DNA from: an uncultured Bacteroidota bacterium
GTDB taxonomy: Bacteria; Bacteroidota; Bacteroidia; Chitinophagales; Chitinophagaceae
Assembly: GCA_903882805.1 (NCBI GenBank)
Contig: CAIRYK010000043.1
Span: 1 to 64,000, forward strand
Length of the DNA stretch: 64,000 bases
Direction: 5' to 3'
Part shown: one piece after another, positions 1 to 9,102 of the stretch
Layout of the letters: every line of letters starts with the position of its first letter
Numbering within the stretch: the first letter of the stretch is position 1
The notes under the pieces: generated by a model
What the model was told of the DNA's origin: nothing
What the model saw: the letters and a program-made list of their open reading frames with translations, nothing else
The model's database searches: none
Position numbers and translations under genes: made by a program

Positions 1-417
1 GATGTTATTGCAACAGCTAATGACCGCTTAACATTAAAAAAAATATCCCTAAATTTAATTTACCCAGATACCCCGGTAGAAATTTTTGCAGACAATATCA
101 ATATTAAACTTGCTCTTCAGAACATTGTTATTAATGCCATTGAGGCTATGAATGAAACCAATGGCGAATTATCAATCTCTATGGCCGATATTCATGGGTA
201 TTGCGCCCTAACCATTACAGATAATGGTTGCGGTATTAGCGAGGAAAACATATCCCGGTTGTTTGAGCCTTACTTCACACAAAAAAGAAATGGCATTGGT
301 TTAGGACTCACGTTCACGCTTAATATTTTGCAGGCGCACAGAGCAAAAATTGACGTTATTTCTAAACCCGGATACGGAACCACTTTTACGATATTATTTC
401 CTACCGACGATCGCTGA
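1..417 (+). CDS. Sensor histidine kinase, C-terminal part (5' end outside window)
   Basis: The frame is open from base 1, so only the last 138 residues are present. They form a HATPase_c ATP-binding domain: N box NIVINAIEAM (residues 41-50 of the fragment), G1 box DNGCGI (about 74-79), F box FEPYFTQK (about 88-95) and G2 box GIGLGL. This domain supplies ATP for autophosphorylation of a histidine lying upstream of the window. The stop follows directly after the ATPase domain, so no receiver domain is fused at the C-terminus. The input domain and partner regulator cannot be seen. It converges on proS across a strong terminator. Confidence 0.9.
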   Translation, partial: DVIATANDRLTLKKISLNLIYPDTPVEIFADNINIKLALQNIVINAIEAMNETNGELSISMADIHGYCALTITDNGCGISEENISRLFEPYFTQKRNGIGLGLTFTLNILQAHRAKIDVISKPGYGTTFTILFPTDDR

Positions 418-433
418 TATAGCGCACAATCGT

Positions 434-477
434 TAATAACTACAAAAGGGAGCAAACGCTCCCTTTTGTAGTTATTA
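434..477. terminator. Bidirectional intrinsic terminator
   Basis: Perfect 20-bp inverted repeat (434-453 and 458-477) with a 4-nt loop. The outer parts are A/T-rich and give U-tracts on both strands. It lies between the convergent histidine kinase and proS genes. Confidence 0.9.
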
Positions 478-490
478 TTAAATATCACAA

Positions 491-1969
491 TTAATATGCA
501 CGTGCAAACAATACACGCTGAACAGATGGCTTACCAGTAAGGACGCAGACGCCGTCTTCCTGTTCGTTATTGAGCGGGATACACCGAATTGTTGCTTTTG
601 AAAGCTCCTTAATTTTCTCTTCGGTCTCGCTTGTTCCGTCCCAGTGAGCGCTCACAAAACCCGGTTTCTCATCCAGAATCCGCATAAAATCCTCCCAGGT
701 ATCAACCTTAGTGGTGTTTTCAGTGCGGAACTGCAATGCTTTGGAATACATATTGGCTTGAATATCCTCTAGCAATTGAGGAATTCGTTCAGCAAGGCCC
801 TCCAACTGCAAGTTCATTTTTTCTTTGGTATCCCTGCGAGCAACTTCAGCTATGTTGTTTTCAATATCTCGGGCGCCAAGCGCTATGCGCACAGGCACTC
901 CCTTCAGTTCATATTCAGCAAACTTCCAGCCGGGACGAGTATTATCGTCATTATCGTACTTAACCCTTATGTTGTTGCGCTTTAATGTTGCTATCATTTC
1001 CTGCGCTATTCGGTCAATTTTCGCTCTTGCTTCAGGGTCTTTATTGTAGATGGGTATAACCACTACTTGTGTTGGAGCGAGTCTTGGCGGCAACACAAGG
1101 CCTTCGTCATCGCTATGCGCCATTACCAAAGCGCCCACCAGACGTGTAGACACTCCCCACGAGGTAGCCCAAACATAAGAGAGATTGTTTTCTTTATCGC
1201 GAAAGGTAACATCAAATGCTTTCGCAAAATTCTGGCCAAGGAAATGCGATGTTCCAGCCTGAAGCGCTTTACCATCCTGCATCAACGCTTCTATGCAATA
1301 GGTATCTTCTGCTCCTGCAAAACGCTCATTAGCCGTTTTTACACCCCGTACCACAGGCATTGCCATAAACTCCTCAGCAAAAGTGGCATAAACCTCCAAC
1401 ATTTTTTTGGTTTCATCTATCGCTTCTTCTCTTGTGGCGTGGGCAGTGTGGCCTTCTTGCCACAAAAACTCGGTTGTGCGTAAAAACAGGCGTGTGCGCA
1501 TTTCCCAACGCACAACATTAGCCCACTGATTAATGAGCAACGGCAAATCGCGATAGCTCTGTATCCAGTCTTTATAAGTGTTCCAGATGATCGTTTCCGA
1601 TGTTGGCCTTACTATAAGTTCTTCCTCCAGTTTTGCCTCGGGGTCTACTATCACACCTCCGCCATTGGGGTCGTTTTTAAGGCGATAATGGGTTACCACA
1701 GCGCACTCTTTCGCAAAGCCCTCTACGTGAGCTGCTTCCTTGCTTAAAAAGCTTTTAGGTATAAACAGCGGAAAATAAGCATTCTGGTGGCCTGTTTCCT
1801 TGAACCTTTTATCAAGCTCATCGCGCATATGCTCCCATAGCGCATAACCATGCGGTTTGATAACCATGCATCCTTTTACAGCCGAATAATCGGCCAATCC
1901 ACCCTTGAGCACTATATCATTATACCACTGGGCATAATCATCCTTCCGATTTGTTAAAATTTTTGACAT
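491..1969 (-). CDS. proS: Prolyl-tRNA synthetase (ProS, type 3)
   Basis: Cytosolic class II aminoacyl-tRNA synthetase charging tRNA-Pro. The 492-residue length and lack of an editing insertion fit the short archaeal/eukaryotic-like ProS type common in Bacteroidota rather than the longer E. coli form. The class II core spans roughly residues 20-290, with the motif 2 region RWEMRTR followed by [16 protein letters not shown] and the [10 protein letters not shown] segment leading into the anticodon-binding domain (about 300-400). The ProS-specific C-terminal domain ends in the characteristic Ala-Tyr. The ATG at 1969 starts the conserved N-terminus. A TACTTTTG element lies about 45 bp upstream. 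Confidence 0.97.
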   Translation of the reverse strand: MSKILTNRKDDYAQWYNDIVLKGGLADYSAVKGCMVIKPHGYALWEHMRDELDKRFKETGHQNAYFPLFIPKSFLSKEAAHVEGFAKECAVVTHYRLKNDPNGGGVIVDPEAKLEEELIVRPTSETIIWNTYKDWIQSYRDLPLLINQWANVVRWEMRTRLFLRTTEFLWQEGHTAHATREEAIDETKKMLEVYATFAEEFMAMPVVRGVKTANERFAGAEDTYCIEALMQDGKALQAGTSHFLGQNFAKAFDVTFRDKENNLSYVWATSWGVSTRLVGALVMAHSDDEGLVLPPRLAPTQVVVIPIYNKDPEARAKIDRIAQEMIATLKRNNIRVKYDNDDNTRPGWKFAEYELKGVPVRIALGARDIENNIAEVARRDTKEKMNLQLEGLAERIPQLLEDIQANMYSKALQFRTENTTKVDTWEDFMRILDEKPGFVSAHWDGTSETEEKIKELSKATIRCIPLNNEQEDGVCVLTGKPSVQRVLFARAY

Positions 1970-2017
1970 AATAAACTTGGCACGCTTTTAGCAATCCCTT
2001 TTATTGGTGATGAGCCG

Positions 2018-2025
2018 CAAAAGTA
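2018..2025 (-). promoter_or_regulatory. -7 promoter element of proS
   Basis: TACTTTTG on the minus strand matches the Bacteroidota -7 consensus TAnnTTTG, 48 bp upstream of the proS ATG. No clear -33 TTTG at ideal spacing. Confidence 0.5.
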
Positions 2026-2063
2026 GTAATTTCACTAAGCATTTTAAGTAAAAACAATTCCAA

Positions 2064-3212
2064 ATGAAACGTTCCTTTTTAATTGGATTAATGGCTTTAG
2101 GTATCGCTCAGGTAGCTAATGCACAGGTAGATGATATTTATGCCACCGGCGCCGATCAAAAACATTATAGTCGCCGGGCGCTCGACACTACCCAATCCAA
2201 TAATGACTACACCGAGAACAACAATGCACAGCAGGAACCCAATCAAAACAATAGCGGATATGGCAATGTGAACGCACCTGAAAACTACCAGAGTTATAAT
2301 AATGCTGAGGACTATATAGATTACGACGACGACACCTATAGCTCGCGTATCAATCGTTTCGATAATGGTTTCTACAACATGGGGTACTATAGTACATTTT
2401 ATAATCCTTTTTGGTATAACCGTTATTGGGTCGATCCTTATTGGGGGTACAACCCATGGGGACCAAGTATGAGTTTTAGCGTTGGTTATGGTCCGTACTG
2501 GAGTTCTTACTGGGGGTACAATACTTGGTTTGGCTATAGCACGTTCGGTAGTTATTACAATTCTCCTTTTTACAGTTGCGGTTATTATAGTCCTTATTAT
2601 GGCGGCTACTGGAATCGTTACTACTCTGGTATAGACAATAGATACAACAGCTACCGAACTGTGAGCTATGGACCAAGGCAGCACGCCAATGGCGGATACA
2701 GATATTACAACAATACGGGGGGCAATAGCCTTAATCGGGTAAGCGGCGCCAACCAAATGGGATTGCGCGTACCGCAACAGCAATATGGCGGTAACTCAAT
2801 GAACCGTACTGCAGCCCCGGGCAACCGTGATGCTGGAGGATACCGCAATAGTGCCCGATACGACAACAATGTGACACAAAGGCCGGGAAATATGAATTAT
2901 CCTCAAAATTCTGGTCGCCAAATAACGCAGGATAATAATAACAACCAAATGCAACCCCAACGTGGCGCCGGTCGCGGAAATGGTGGTGGTTTCAGAAATT
3001 TCATCAATGGTATCAATACCAACCCCGGCGTTCAGCAAGGCGGCGGCAGGCAAATGAATACGAGTCCGTCTGTTTTTGGCGGCAATCGTGGTGGCAACAG
3101 CAGCCCAGCCATTAATAATAATAGCAATGTACGCCCGTCGGGCGGCAGCGGACGTAGCTCTGGCGGCGGCAATTCTAACAATACTGGCGGCGGTCGTGGT
3201 GGCCGTAGATAA
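2064..3212 (+). CDS. Secreted Tyr/Trp/Gly- and Asn/Gly-rich low-complexity protein
   Basis: This 382-residue protein is not recognised beyond being a low-complexity exported protein. Residues 1-21 are a signal peptide (MKRSFLIGLMALGIAQVANAQ, cut after ANA). About 22-85 is polar and Asn/Asp-rich. About 90-200 is very rich in Tyr, Trp, Phe and Gly, with recurring WGY, PYW and YYS units. About 200-382 is a disordered Asn/Gly/Gln/Arg tract ending GGRGGRR. There is no lipobox, no barrel-like strand pattern and no T9SS domain. The aromatic middle could be adhesive or self-assembling, but that is inference. Codon use looks ordinary. It is a single gene closed by a terminator. Confidence 0.75.
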   Translation: MKRSFLIGLMALGIAQVANAQVDDIYATGADQKHYSRRALDTTQSNNDYTENNNAQQEPNQNNSGYGNVNAPENYQSYNNAEDYIDYDDDTYSSRINRFDNGFYNMGYYSTFYNPFWYNRYWVDPYWGYNPWGPSMSFSVGYGPYWSSYWGYNTWFGYSTFGSYYNSPFYSCGYYSPYYGGYWNRYYSGIDNRYNSYRTVSYGPRQHANGGYRYYNNTGGNSLNRVSGANQMGLRVPQQQYGGNSMNRTAAPGNRDAGGYRNSARYDNNVTQRPGNMNYPQNSGRQITQDNNNNQMQPQRGAGRGNGGGFRNFINGINTNPGVQQGGGRQMNTSPSVFGGNRGGNSSPAINNNSNVRPSGGSGRSSGGGNSNNTGGGRGGRR

Positions 3213-3238
3213 TAGCAGCTACGTTAAAAGAAATATAA

Positions 3239-3281
3239 AACAAGGCATTGCTACACCATGTACCAATGCCTTGTTGCTTTT
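3239..3281 (+). terminator. Intrinsic terminator of the Tyr-rich protein gene
   Basis: 12-bp perfect stem (3239-3250 with 3264-3275), 13-nt loop, followed by a T-rich stretch, 27 bp after the stop codon. Confidence 0.8.
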
Positions 3282-3299
3282 TACCGAATATCGGGTACG

Positions 3300-3326
3300 G
3301 TTTTTGAAAGTATAATTTTCAAAAAC
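3300..3326. repeat. Short inverted repeat in intergenic region
   Basis: GTTTTTGAAA (3300-3309) pairs perfectly with TTTCAAAAAC (3317-3326) around a 7-nt loop, between the terminator and the next gene. It could be a second weak terminator or an operator; nothing decides this. Confidence 0.4.
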
Positions 3327-3374
3327 GGTTAAACAAATTTACAATCACTACAGTCTAAAGAAAAAACACACATC

Positions 3375-4934
3375 ATGCAACATCTCAAATATGCGCTACT
3401 ACCAGCATTTGCACTCAGCGCTATTTCGGTATCGGCACAAGATCTTGCCGAGGCATATAATCTATCTAACCTAAAAGTACAGGGCACAGCCCGTAGCATG
3501 GGTTTCGGCAACGCATTAGGCTCAGTAGGCGGCGACTTCAGTTCTTTAAGCGTCAATCCTGCAGGCCTTGGCGTATATCGCAGTTCCGAGCTTAGCTTCA
3601 CCTCATCGTTGAGGGCTAACTCAGCAACAAGCCAATATCTTGGCACAGAAACCATGGACAACAATGTTCATTTCAACATTAATAATTTTGGCATGGTATT
3701 TACCAATGCGCCAAAAGGAAAACGGTATGAAAAGCGCGACTGGAAAACAGTTTCATTTGCTTTTGGCATGAACCGCGTTGCCGACTTTAACCGAACATAT
3801 ACTTATGCCGGCCGAAACAACAATAGCTCGGCAACTCAAGTATTTGAATCGGACGCGAATCAATATCCAAACTATACTGTTGGAACGCAAAATGCAAATG
3901 GATTGGGATATATGGGGTATCAGGCCTACCTTATAGATCAGGTAGAACCAAACCGGTACAAATCGATTGTACCCATTGCGGGGGGGATAAACCAAACTAA
4001 AAACATTAAAGAAAATGGTGGAATTAATGAGTACGTAATTGCTCTGGGAGGAAACTATAAAGAGAAATTGATTTTGGGTGCAACTATCGGCCTGCCATCG
4101 TTCAACTATACCCGCAAGACCTATTATACCGAAACGCTTGCTCCCGGAAACAATGGTAACGGAGACACTTCAGTATTTACACGTATGAATTATGGTGAAA
4201 CGCTCGACCTAACCGGCAATGGTATCAATCTTAAAATTGGCGCCATTTACAAACTCAATGATTATTTCAGAATAGGCGGAGCTTTCCACTCCCCTACTTT
4301 CTATACGATCACAGATATTTATCGCCCTGAAATAACCTCTGTAGTCAACAACAATGTATACAACTTATCTGTAGGCAATGGCTCATTGATAGAAAACCAG
4401 TTCGACTACTTCCTGACCACTCCATGGAAGAGCGTATTGAGTGCGACCTTCATCTATAAAAAACTTGGTTTTATAACCGCAGATCTTGAGTATGTAGACC
4501 ACGCATCTGCGCGATACACCTATCCCGATGGCATAGACAATTCGACCGGACAGAGCTTTAGTGAAGAGGCTAACGCCAAAAATCAGGAAATCAGCAGAAC
4601 ATATACCGGCGTTACAAATCTCAGAATAGGAGCAGAAGGAGTTATCAATAAATTTTTCATGCTGCGTGCAGGTTTTGGTTATTATGGCAATCCGTATCAA
4701 AACACGGCATACGATGGTACCCGAATGGACTTTTCTGGTGGTCTCGGCTTCAGATTCCAACATTTCTTCGCCGATTTTGGCGTTGTACATACCCAATACA
4801 AAAGCACAGAAACTCCCTACACTATCGACTATTCTAATTCATCGGTTATATCCGGCCCTGCAGTTGCTTCACCGGTTGCCTACAACACCTTCAAAGGCAA
4901 TAATATAGCGCTGAGTATTGGATTGAAATTTTAA
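3375..4934 (+). CDS. Outer-membrane beta-barrel transport protein (OMPP1/FadL/TodX-like)
   Basis: This 519-residue protein has a signal peptide (about 1-21, ending SVSAQ). The mature N-terminus, with alternating AEAYNLSNLKVQGTARSMGF and a following GNALGSVGGDFSSLSVNPAGL-type segment, is typical of Bacteroidota OMPP1/FadL-family barrels, where an Asn-Pro-Ala-Gly element precedes the first strands. The rest is amphipathic strands, and the last residues ALSIGLKF end in Phe as expected for BAM recognition. The family moves hydrophobic compounds such as fatty acids across the outer membrane; the substrate here is unknown. It has its own terminator downstream and appears monocistronic. Confidence 0.85.
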   Translation: MQHLKYALLPAFALSAISVSAQDLAEAYNLSNLKVQGTARSMGFGNALGSVGGDFSSLSVNPAGLGVYRSSELSFTSSLRANSATSQYLGTETMDNNVHFNINNFGMVFTNAPKGKRYEKRDWKTVSFAFGMNRVADFNRTYTYAGRNNNSSATQVFESDANQYPNYTVGTQNANGLGYMGYQAYLIDQVEPNRYKSIVPIAGGINQTKNIKENGGINEYVIALGGNYKEKLILGATIGLPSFNYTRKTYYTETLAPGNNGNGDTSVFTRMNYGETLDLTGNGINLKIGAIYKLNDYFRIGGAFHSPTFYTITDIYRPEITSVVNNNVYNLSVGNGSLIENQFDYFLTTPWKSVLSATFIYKKLGFITADLEYVDHASARYTYPDGIDNSTGQSFSEEANAKNQEISRTYTGVTNLRIGAEGVINKFFMLRAGFGYYGNPYQNTAYDGTRMDFSGGLGFRFQHFFADFGVVHTQYKSTETPYTIDYSNSSVISGPAVASPVAYNTFKGNNIALSIGLKF

Positions 4935-4961
4935 TATAAATCGAAACATTAAAGTACCGGG

Positions 4962-5003
4962 TACAGAGGCCTCGCACCGATAGCGTGGTCTCTGTATTTT
5001 TTT
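4962..5003 (+). terminator. Intrinsic terminator after FadL-like gene
   Basis: 10-bp stem with one G-T pair (4962-4971 with 4987-4996), followed by seven T residues (4997-5003). Confidence 0.85.
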
Positions 5004-5070
5004 AGGAAAGTAAAAGCCAAATCGATCAGACCGCAACTAATATTTAGTATCCGCAACTGATAAAAAGCCT

Positions 5071-5078
5071 TATTTTTG
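5071..5078 (+). promoter_or_regulatory. Possible -7 promoter element
   Basis: TATTTTTG matches TAnnTTTG, 94 bp before the ATG at 5173. No good -33 element at the usual spacing. Confidence 0.35.
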
Positions 5079-5172
5079 TTGTGCCGGTAGTTGCAAAACC
5101 AAACGGGCTTTTTAATAACAATAACTGACCGTAATTATCCGTTAGTTAATATTCATCTTCTACCCCATAAAT

Positions 5173-5721
5173 ATGGATATAGCCAATACAGTACTTGAGC
5201 TTGTAAAATACACCCTCCCCTCAGTAGTTGTGCTTGCATCAAGCTATCTTATAGTAAAGAACTTTCTTATTTCGGAAACCAAGCGCAAACAACTTGCGCT
5301 ATTTCAGGATGCTCAAAACATAACGCTAAACCTAAGACTTCAGGCATATGAACGCATGGCCCTGTTTGTTGAACGGATTAACCCAAGGTCACTCATAACA
5401 CGGGTATACGACCCCTCGATGACCGTTAACGAGTTGCAATACGCTATAACCATCACCATCCGAGCCGAATTTGAGCACAACCTATCGCAACAGATTTATG
5501 TATCGAAAAATGTATGGGAAACCGTAAAAAATGTAAAGGAACAGGAAATACACATGGCCAACCATATTGGTAAAAGCCTGCGCCCCGATGCGCCAGCAAA
5601 AGAGTTGCACGCTATGATTCTGAATTATGTGCTTAATTCCGATACAGAATCACCTACAGAAGTAGCCCTGCAGATTATTAAGGAAGAAGTAAGAACGCTG
5701 TTGACCTATGGCGCTATGTAA
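5173..5721 (+). CDS. Membrane-anchored hypothetical protein (DUF7935-like)
   Basis: 182 residues. One hydrophobic segment near the N-terminus (about 13-32) is followed by a charged, largely helical soluble part that includes an ISETKRKQLALFQDAQN stretch and LRLQAYERMALFVERINP. It resembles a conserved Bacteroidota family of unknown function that I associate with DUF7935; that name is from memory and unverified. It sits 95 bp upstream of the mutase gene, in the same direction, with no visible terminator between, so co-transcription is possible. No enzymatic motif is visible. Confidence 0.7.
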   Translation: MDIANTVLELVKYTLPSVVVLASSYLIVKNFLISETKRKQLALFQDAQNITLNLRLQAYERMALFVERINPRSLITRVYDPSMTVNELQYAITITIRAEFEHNLSQQIYVSKNVWETVKNVKEQEIHMANHIGKSLRPDAPAKELHAMILNYVLNSDTESPTEVALQIIKEEVRTLLTYGAM

Positions 5722-5816
5722 GCGAATGGGTTCCCGAATAAAATAAAATTCACAAACCAAACAGCGGCAACGCCGGTACGAAAAAACGCGTGGCCGCTAA
5801 GTAGAATACCATAAGT

Positions 5817-7370
5817 ATGGAGCCTAAAATAATAAAAACCGACTCTGGAATAGAAATAAAGGAACTGTATTGCGAGCCGGTAAAAATGGATGAACTACCC
5901 GGACAATTTCCCTTTACGAGGGGCGTTCATGCTGCCATGTATCGCGACCGTATGTGGACAATGCGCCAATACGCTGGATTTAGTACAGCCGAAGAGTCGA
6001 ATAAACGTTATCACTTTTTATTGAGTCAGGGTGTTAGCGGACTGTCAGTGGCTTTTGATTTACCAACGCAGATTGGTTACGACTCCGACCATCCGATGTC
6101 GGAAGGCGAAGTTGGCAAGGTTGGTGTGGCTATCGATTCTTTGCAGGATATGGAGCTATTGTTTAGGGACATTAAGCTCGCCGATATTTCCACCTCAATG
6201 ACTATTAATGCGACAGGGTTTATCCTGCTATCGTTATACATAGCATTGGCTAAGAAACAGGGCGCAGATATAAAAAAGATATCAGGCACAATTCAAAACG
6301 ACATATTGAAAGAGTATGCCGCCAGAGGGACCTATATCTATCCTCCAGCGCCATCTATGCGCCTTATCACAGATATTTTCGAATACTGTAGTAAAGAAAC
6401 ACCTAAGTGGAATACAATCTCCATATCAGGTTACCATATTCGCGAGGCCGGATCAAATGCCGTACAGGAGCTCGCCTTTACGCTTGCCAACGGGAAAGCA
6501 TATCTTCAGGCGGCAATAGCTAAACAGTTGGATATCAATAACTTTGGCCAACGATTATCTTTCTTTTTCAATGCTCATAACAATCTATTTGAAGAAGTAG
6601 CAAAATTTAGAGCAGCCAGAAGGATGTGGGCAAAAATCACCAAAGACCTCGGCGCTACCGACCCTAAGGCGCAAATGCTCCGCTTTCATACCCAAACCGG
6701 CGGCAGCACACTAACGGCACAACAACCGAAGAATAACATAGTGCGCGTTGCATTGCAAGGTTTATCAGCAGTATTAGGCGGCACACAATCGCTGCATACT
6801 AATGGCTACGATGAGGCATTATCGCTGCCAACAGAAGAGGCAGCATCGATAGCCCTGCGCACCCAGCAGATACTTGCATTTGAAAGCGGCGCGACCGATA
6901 CCGTCGATCCTTTGGCGGGTTCGTACTATGTAGAAGCGCTTACCAATGAGGTGGAAACCGCAGCCTGGAAGCTGATAGACAAAATAGACGCCATGGGCGG
7001 TGCAGTAAAGGCTATAGAACAGCACTTTATGCAGGACGAAATAGCCCGTAGCGCGTATGCCTACAACAAAGCAATAGAAGATAAAAGCAAAGTAATTGTT
7101 GGCGTCAACAAATTTACGTCGGCTGAAGCAGCCCGTCCGCCCGTTTTCCGAATAGACGATTCAATCAGGATTACTCAGTCGGAAAAACTGAAAAAATTGA
7201 GAGCTGAGCGCAACAACGAAGCCGCAATGAATTGCCTGGCTACGCTGAAACAAAAGGCAACAACAACAGAAAATCTGATGCCCTTTGTAATAACTGCTGT
7301 AGAAAACATGTGCACGCTTGGCGAAATCGCTGATACGTTGCGAGAAGTTTGGGGCGAATACCGCGGATAA
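5817..7370 (+). CDS. Methylmalonyl-CoA mutase, catalytic (large) subunit lacking the B12 domain
   Basis: Isomerises (R)-methylmalonyl-CoA and succinyl-CoA through radical chemistry. At 517 residues it holds only the substrate-binding TIM barrel and ends at [11 protein letters not shown]; the cobalamin-binding domain with its DxHxxG loop is absent. Substrate residues aligned by eye to Propionibacterium MCM are M41, R45, T48, R50, Y52, R170 and H207. The spacing 52-170-207 equals that of Y89-R207-H244. Keeping Tyr and Arg, where isobutyryl-CoA mutase has Phe and Gln, argues for methylmalonyl-CoA as substrate. One exception is His38, where MCM has Tyr75. A separate small B12-binding subunit must be encoded elsewhere. 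The downstream biotin carboxylase fits a propionyl-CoA pathway. Confidence 0.93.
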   Translation: MEPKIIKTDSGIEIKELYCEPVKMDELPGQFPFTRGVHAAMYRDRMWTMRQYAGFSTAEESNKRYHFLLSQGVSGLSVAFDLPTQIGYDSDHPMSEGEVGKVGVAIDSLQDMELLFRDIKLADISTSMTINATGFILLSLYIALAKKQGADIKKISGTIQNDILKEYAARGTYIYPPAPSMRLITDIFEYCSKETPKWNTISISGYHIREAGSNAVQELAFTLANGKAYLQAAIAKQLDINNFGQRLSFFFNAHNNLFEEVAKFRAARRMWAKITKDLGATDPKAQMLRFHTQTGGSTLTAQQPKNNIVRVALQGLSAVLGGTQSLHTNGYDEALSLPTEEAASIALRTQQILAFESGATDTVDPLAGSYYVEALTNEVETAAWKLIDKIDAMGGAVKAIEQHFMQDEIARSAYAYNKAIEDKSKVIVGVNKFTSAEAARPPVFRIDDSIRITQSEKLKKLRAERNNEAAMNCLATLKQKATTTENLMPFVITAVENMCTLGEIADTLREVWGEYRG

Positions 7371-7451
7371 AACAACCAATTTACAACCGTAAAAAACATT
7401 ATAAACTTCGACTTTAAAAAAGGTCGTTTTCTGAAATTACTAAATCTGCCT

Positions 7452-7459
7452 TACCTTAG
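7452..7459 (+). promoter_or_regulatory. -7-like element directly upstream of the biotin carboxylase start
   Basis: TACCTTAG is one base off TAnnTTTG and ends only 4 nt before the ATG at 7464. If used, the transcript would have essentially no leader. Confidence 0.3.
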
Positions 7460-7463
7460 CCAC

Positions 7464-8945
7464 ATGCAAAAAATACTGATCGCCAATCGTGGCGAGATTG
7501 CTATGCGCGTAATGCGTACTGCTAAAGAAATGGGAATCAAAACTGTAGCAGTTTTCTCTGAAGCCGACAGAAACATGCCGTTTGTGAGATATGCTGACGA
7601 AGCTATCTGTATAGGACCAGCGCTTTCCTCTCAATCTTATCTGAGATCTGAAAAAATCATTGCCGCTGCGCTCAAAACAGGCGCCCAGGGTATTCACCCT
7701 GGGTATGGCTTTCTGAGTGAGAACGCCGCCTTTTCTAAGGCTGTCACTGAGGCCGGATTGATTTTCATTGGCCCCTCGGAACACTCGATAGAAACAATGG
7801 GTAGCAAAATTGGCGCAAAACAAGCTGCCAAAAAATTTGATGTACCCATGGTACCCGGCACTGAAGAGCCTATCAGTGATGTAAATGCAGCTCGCGAAAT
7901 TGCTAATAAAATTGGCTACCCGATACTTGTTAAAGCATCGGCCGGAGGCGGCGGTAAAGGCATGCGGGTAGTGAACAACGATGGTGAGTTTGAAGAGCAG
8001 ATACGCGCCGCAAAAAGCGAAGCGTTGAGCGCTTTTGGCAACGACGATGTTTTCATCGAAAAATACGTTGGTTCTCCCAAGCATATCGAAATACAAATAA
8101 TGGGCGACCAACATGGTAATTATGTCTACCTCTTCGAGCGCGAATGTAGCATTCAACGCCGTCACCAAAAACTAATTGAAGAAGCGCCGTCGAGTTGTCT
8201 AACCGAAGACATTCGTAAAAGAATGGGTGAATGTGCCGTAGCTGTAGCCAAATCGTGCAACTATTATGGAGCAGGCACAGTAGAGTTTCTGGTAGATGAA
8301 CAATTGAATTTTTACTTTCTGGAAATGAATACCCGCCTTCAGGTGGAGCATTGTGTTACAGAAATGATAACCGGAGTAGATTTAGTAAAAGAGCAAATCA
8401 ATGTGGCACGGGGCAATAAACTCTCATTTACTCAAGCTGATTTGAAAATTACCGGTCATGCTATTGAATTGCGCGTTTGTGCAGAAGACCCCATGAATAA
8501 CTTCCTGCCGGACACTGGTTCGCTCGAAATGTATCAGCCGCCCAAAGGACCGGGTGTGCGCGTAGACGACGGCTATGAAGAAGGTATGGCCATCCCTATT
8601 TTTTACGACCCTATGATAGCCAAACTTGTAGCCTATGGCGCAACCCGGGATGAGGCTATCGACCGCCTATGCAGGGCTATAGATGAGTACTATATCAAAG
8701 GCATTAATACCACGCTCCGCTTTGGCAAATGGGCTGTACAAACAGAACCATTCAGATCGGGCAACTTTGACACAAAATTTATAGAAAAATACTACAAACC
8801 GGAATACCTGAATACCAATGGCCCTGAAGTAGATGAGGTAGCTGCGCTACTGGCGGCTGCAATATGGGAAAAGGATAGAAAAAACGATAAAACCACAACG
8901 CTTGTTGCGAATAACATAAGCAAGTGGAAAATAAACAGAAAATAA
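7464..8945 (+). CDS. accC: Biotin carboxylase subunit of an acyl-CoA carboxylase
   Basis: ATP-dependent carboxylation of biotin on a carrier protein: the first half-reaction of acetyl- or propionyl-CoA carboxylase. Visible features are the N-terminal domain start KILIANRGEIAMRV, the ATP-grasp Gly-rich loop GGGGKGMR (about 163-170), FLEMNTRLQVEH (about 288-299) and IELRVCAEDP. The 493 residues exceed E. coli AccC (449) through a C-terminal tail of about 45, but there is no biotinyl domain. The tail and the neighbouring mutase gene suggest a propionyl-CoA carboxylase alpha subunit whose carrier and carboxyltransferase lie elsewhere. A role in fatty-acid synthesis is the alternative. Confidence 0.93.
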   Translation: MQKILIANRGEIAMRVMRTAKEMGIKTVAVFSEADRNMPFVRYADEAICIGPALSSQSYLRSEKIIAAALKTGAQGIHPGYGFLSENAAFSKAVTEAGLIFIGPSEHSIETMGSKIGAKQAAKKFDVPMVPGTEEPISDVNAAREIANKIGYPILVKASAGGGGKGMRVVNNDGEFEEQIRAAKSEALSAFGNDDVFIEKYVGSPKHIEIQIMGDQHGNYVYLFERECSIQRRHQKLIEEAPSSCLTEDIRKRMGECAVAVAKSCNYYGAGTVEFLVDEQLNFYFLEMNTRLQVEHCVTEMITGVDLVKEQINVARGNKLSFTQADLKITGHAIELRVCAEDPMNNFLPDTGSLEMYQPPKGPGVRVDDGYEEGMAIPIFYDPMIAKLVAYGATRDEAIDRLCRAIDEYYIKGINTTLRFGKWAVQTEPFRSGNFDTKFIEKYYKPEYLNTNGPEVDEVAALLAAAIWEKDRKNDKTTTLVANNISKWKINRK

Positions 8946-8969
8946 CGCCATAAACTACTTTTTCTTTCA

Positions 8970-9005
8970 ACGGGCCACTGCATCATCAGCGGCCCGTCGT
9001 TTTTT
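8970..9005 (+). terminator. Intrinsic terminator after biotin carboxylase
   Basis: ACGGGCC (8970-8976) pairs with GGCCCGT (8991-8997), followed by a T-run to 9005. Confidence 0.8.
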
Positions 9006-9064
9006 ATATAAAGTAAATAAGCCAAAACAATTGGGTATCGCAAACAACTATGTTGTGGATAGAA

Positions 9065-9072
9065 TAACTTTG
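9065..9072 (+). promoter_or_regulatory. -7 promoter element of nadE
   Basis: TAACTTTG, a perfect TAnnTTTG match, ends 30 bp before the ATG at 9103. Its position rules out the in-frame TTG at 9031 as translation start. Confidence 0.6.
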
Positions 9073-9102
9073 CCGTTACAACAGTGCCCGCAAAAGAGCG
9101 TT

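Noticed and set aside
2097-2783. Long minus-strand open frame (228 codons) opposite the Tyr-rich secreted protein gene
   Set aside because: It mirrors the low-complexity codon pattern of the plus strand, has no recognisable motif, and sits fully inside a gene with signal peptide and terminator.
7440-8168. Minus-strand frame of 242 codons opposite the biotin carboxylase gene
   Set aside because: Antisense shadow of a conserved enzyme; its Phe/Cys-rich content is typical of such shadows.
9031-9102. TTG start extending nadE by 24 residues
   Set aside because: The TAACTTTG promoter element lies inside the extension, and the family begins near the ATG at 9103.
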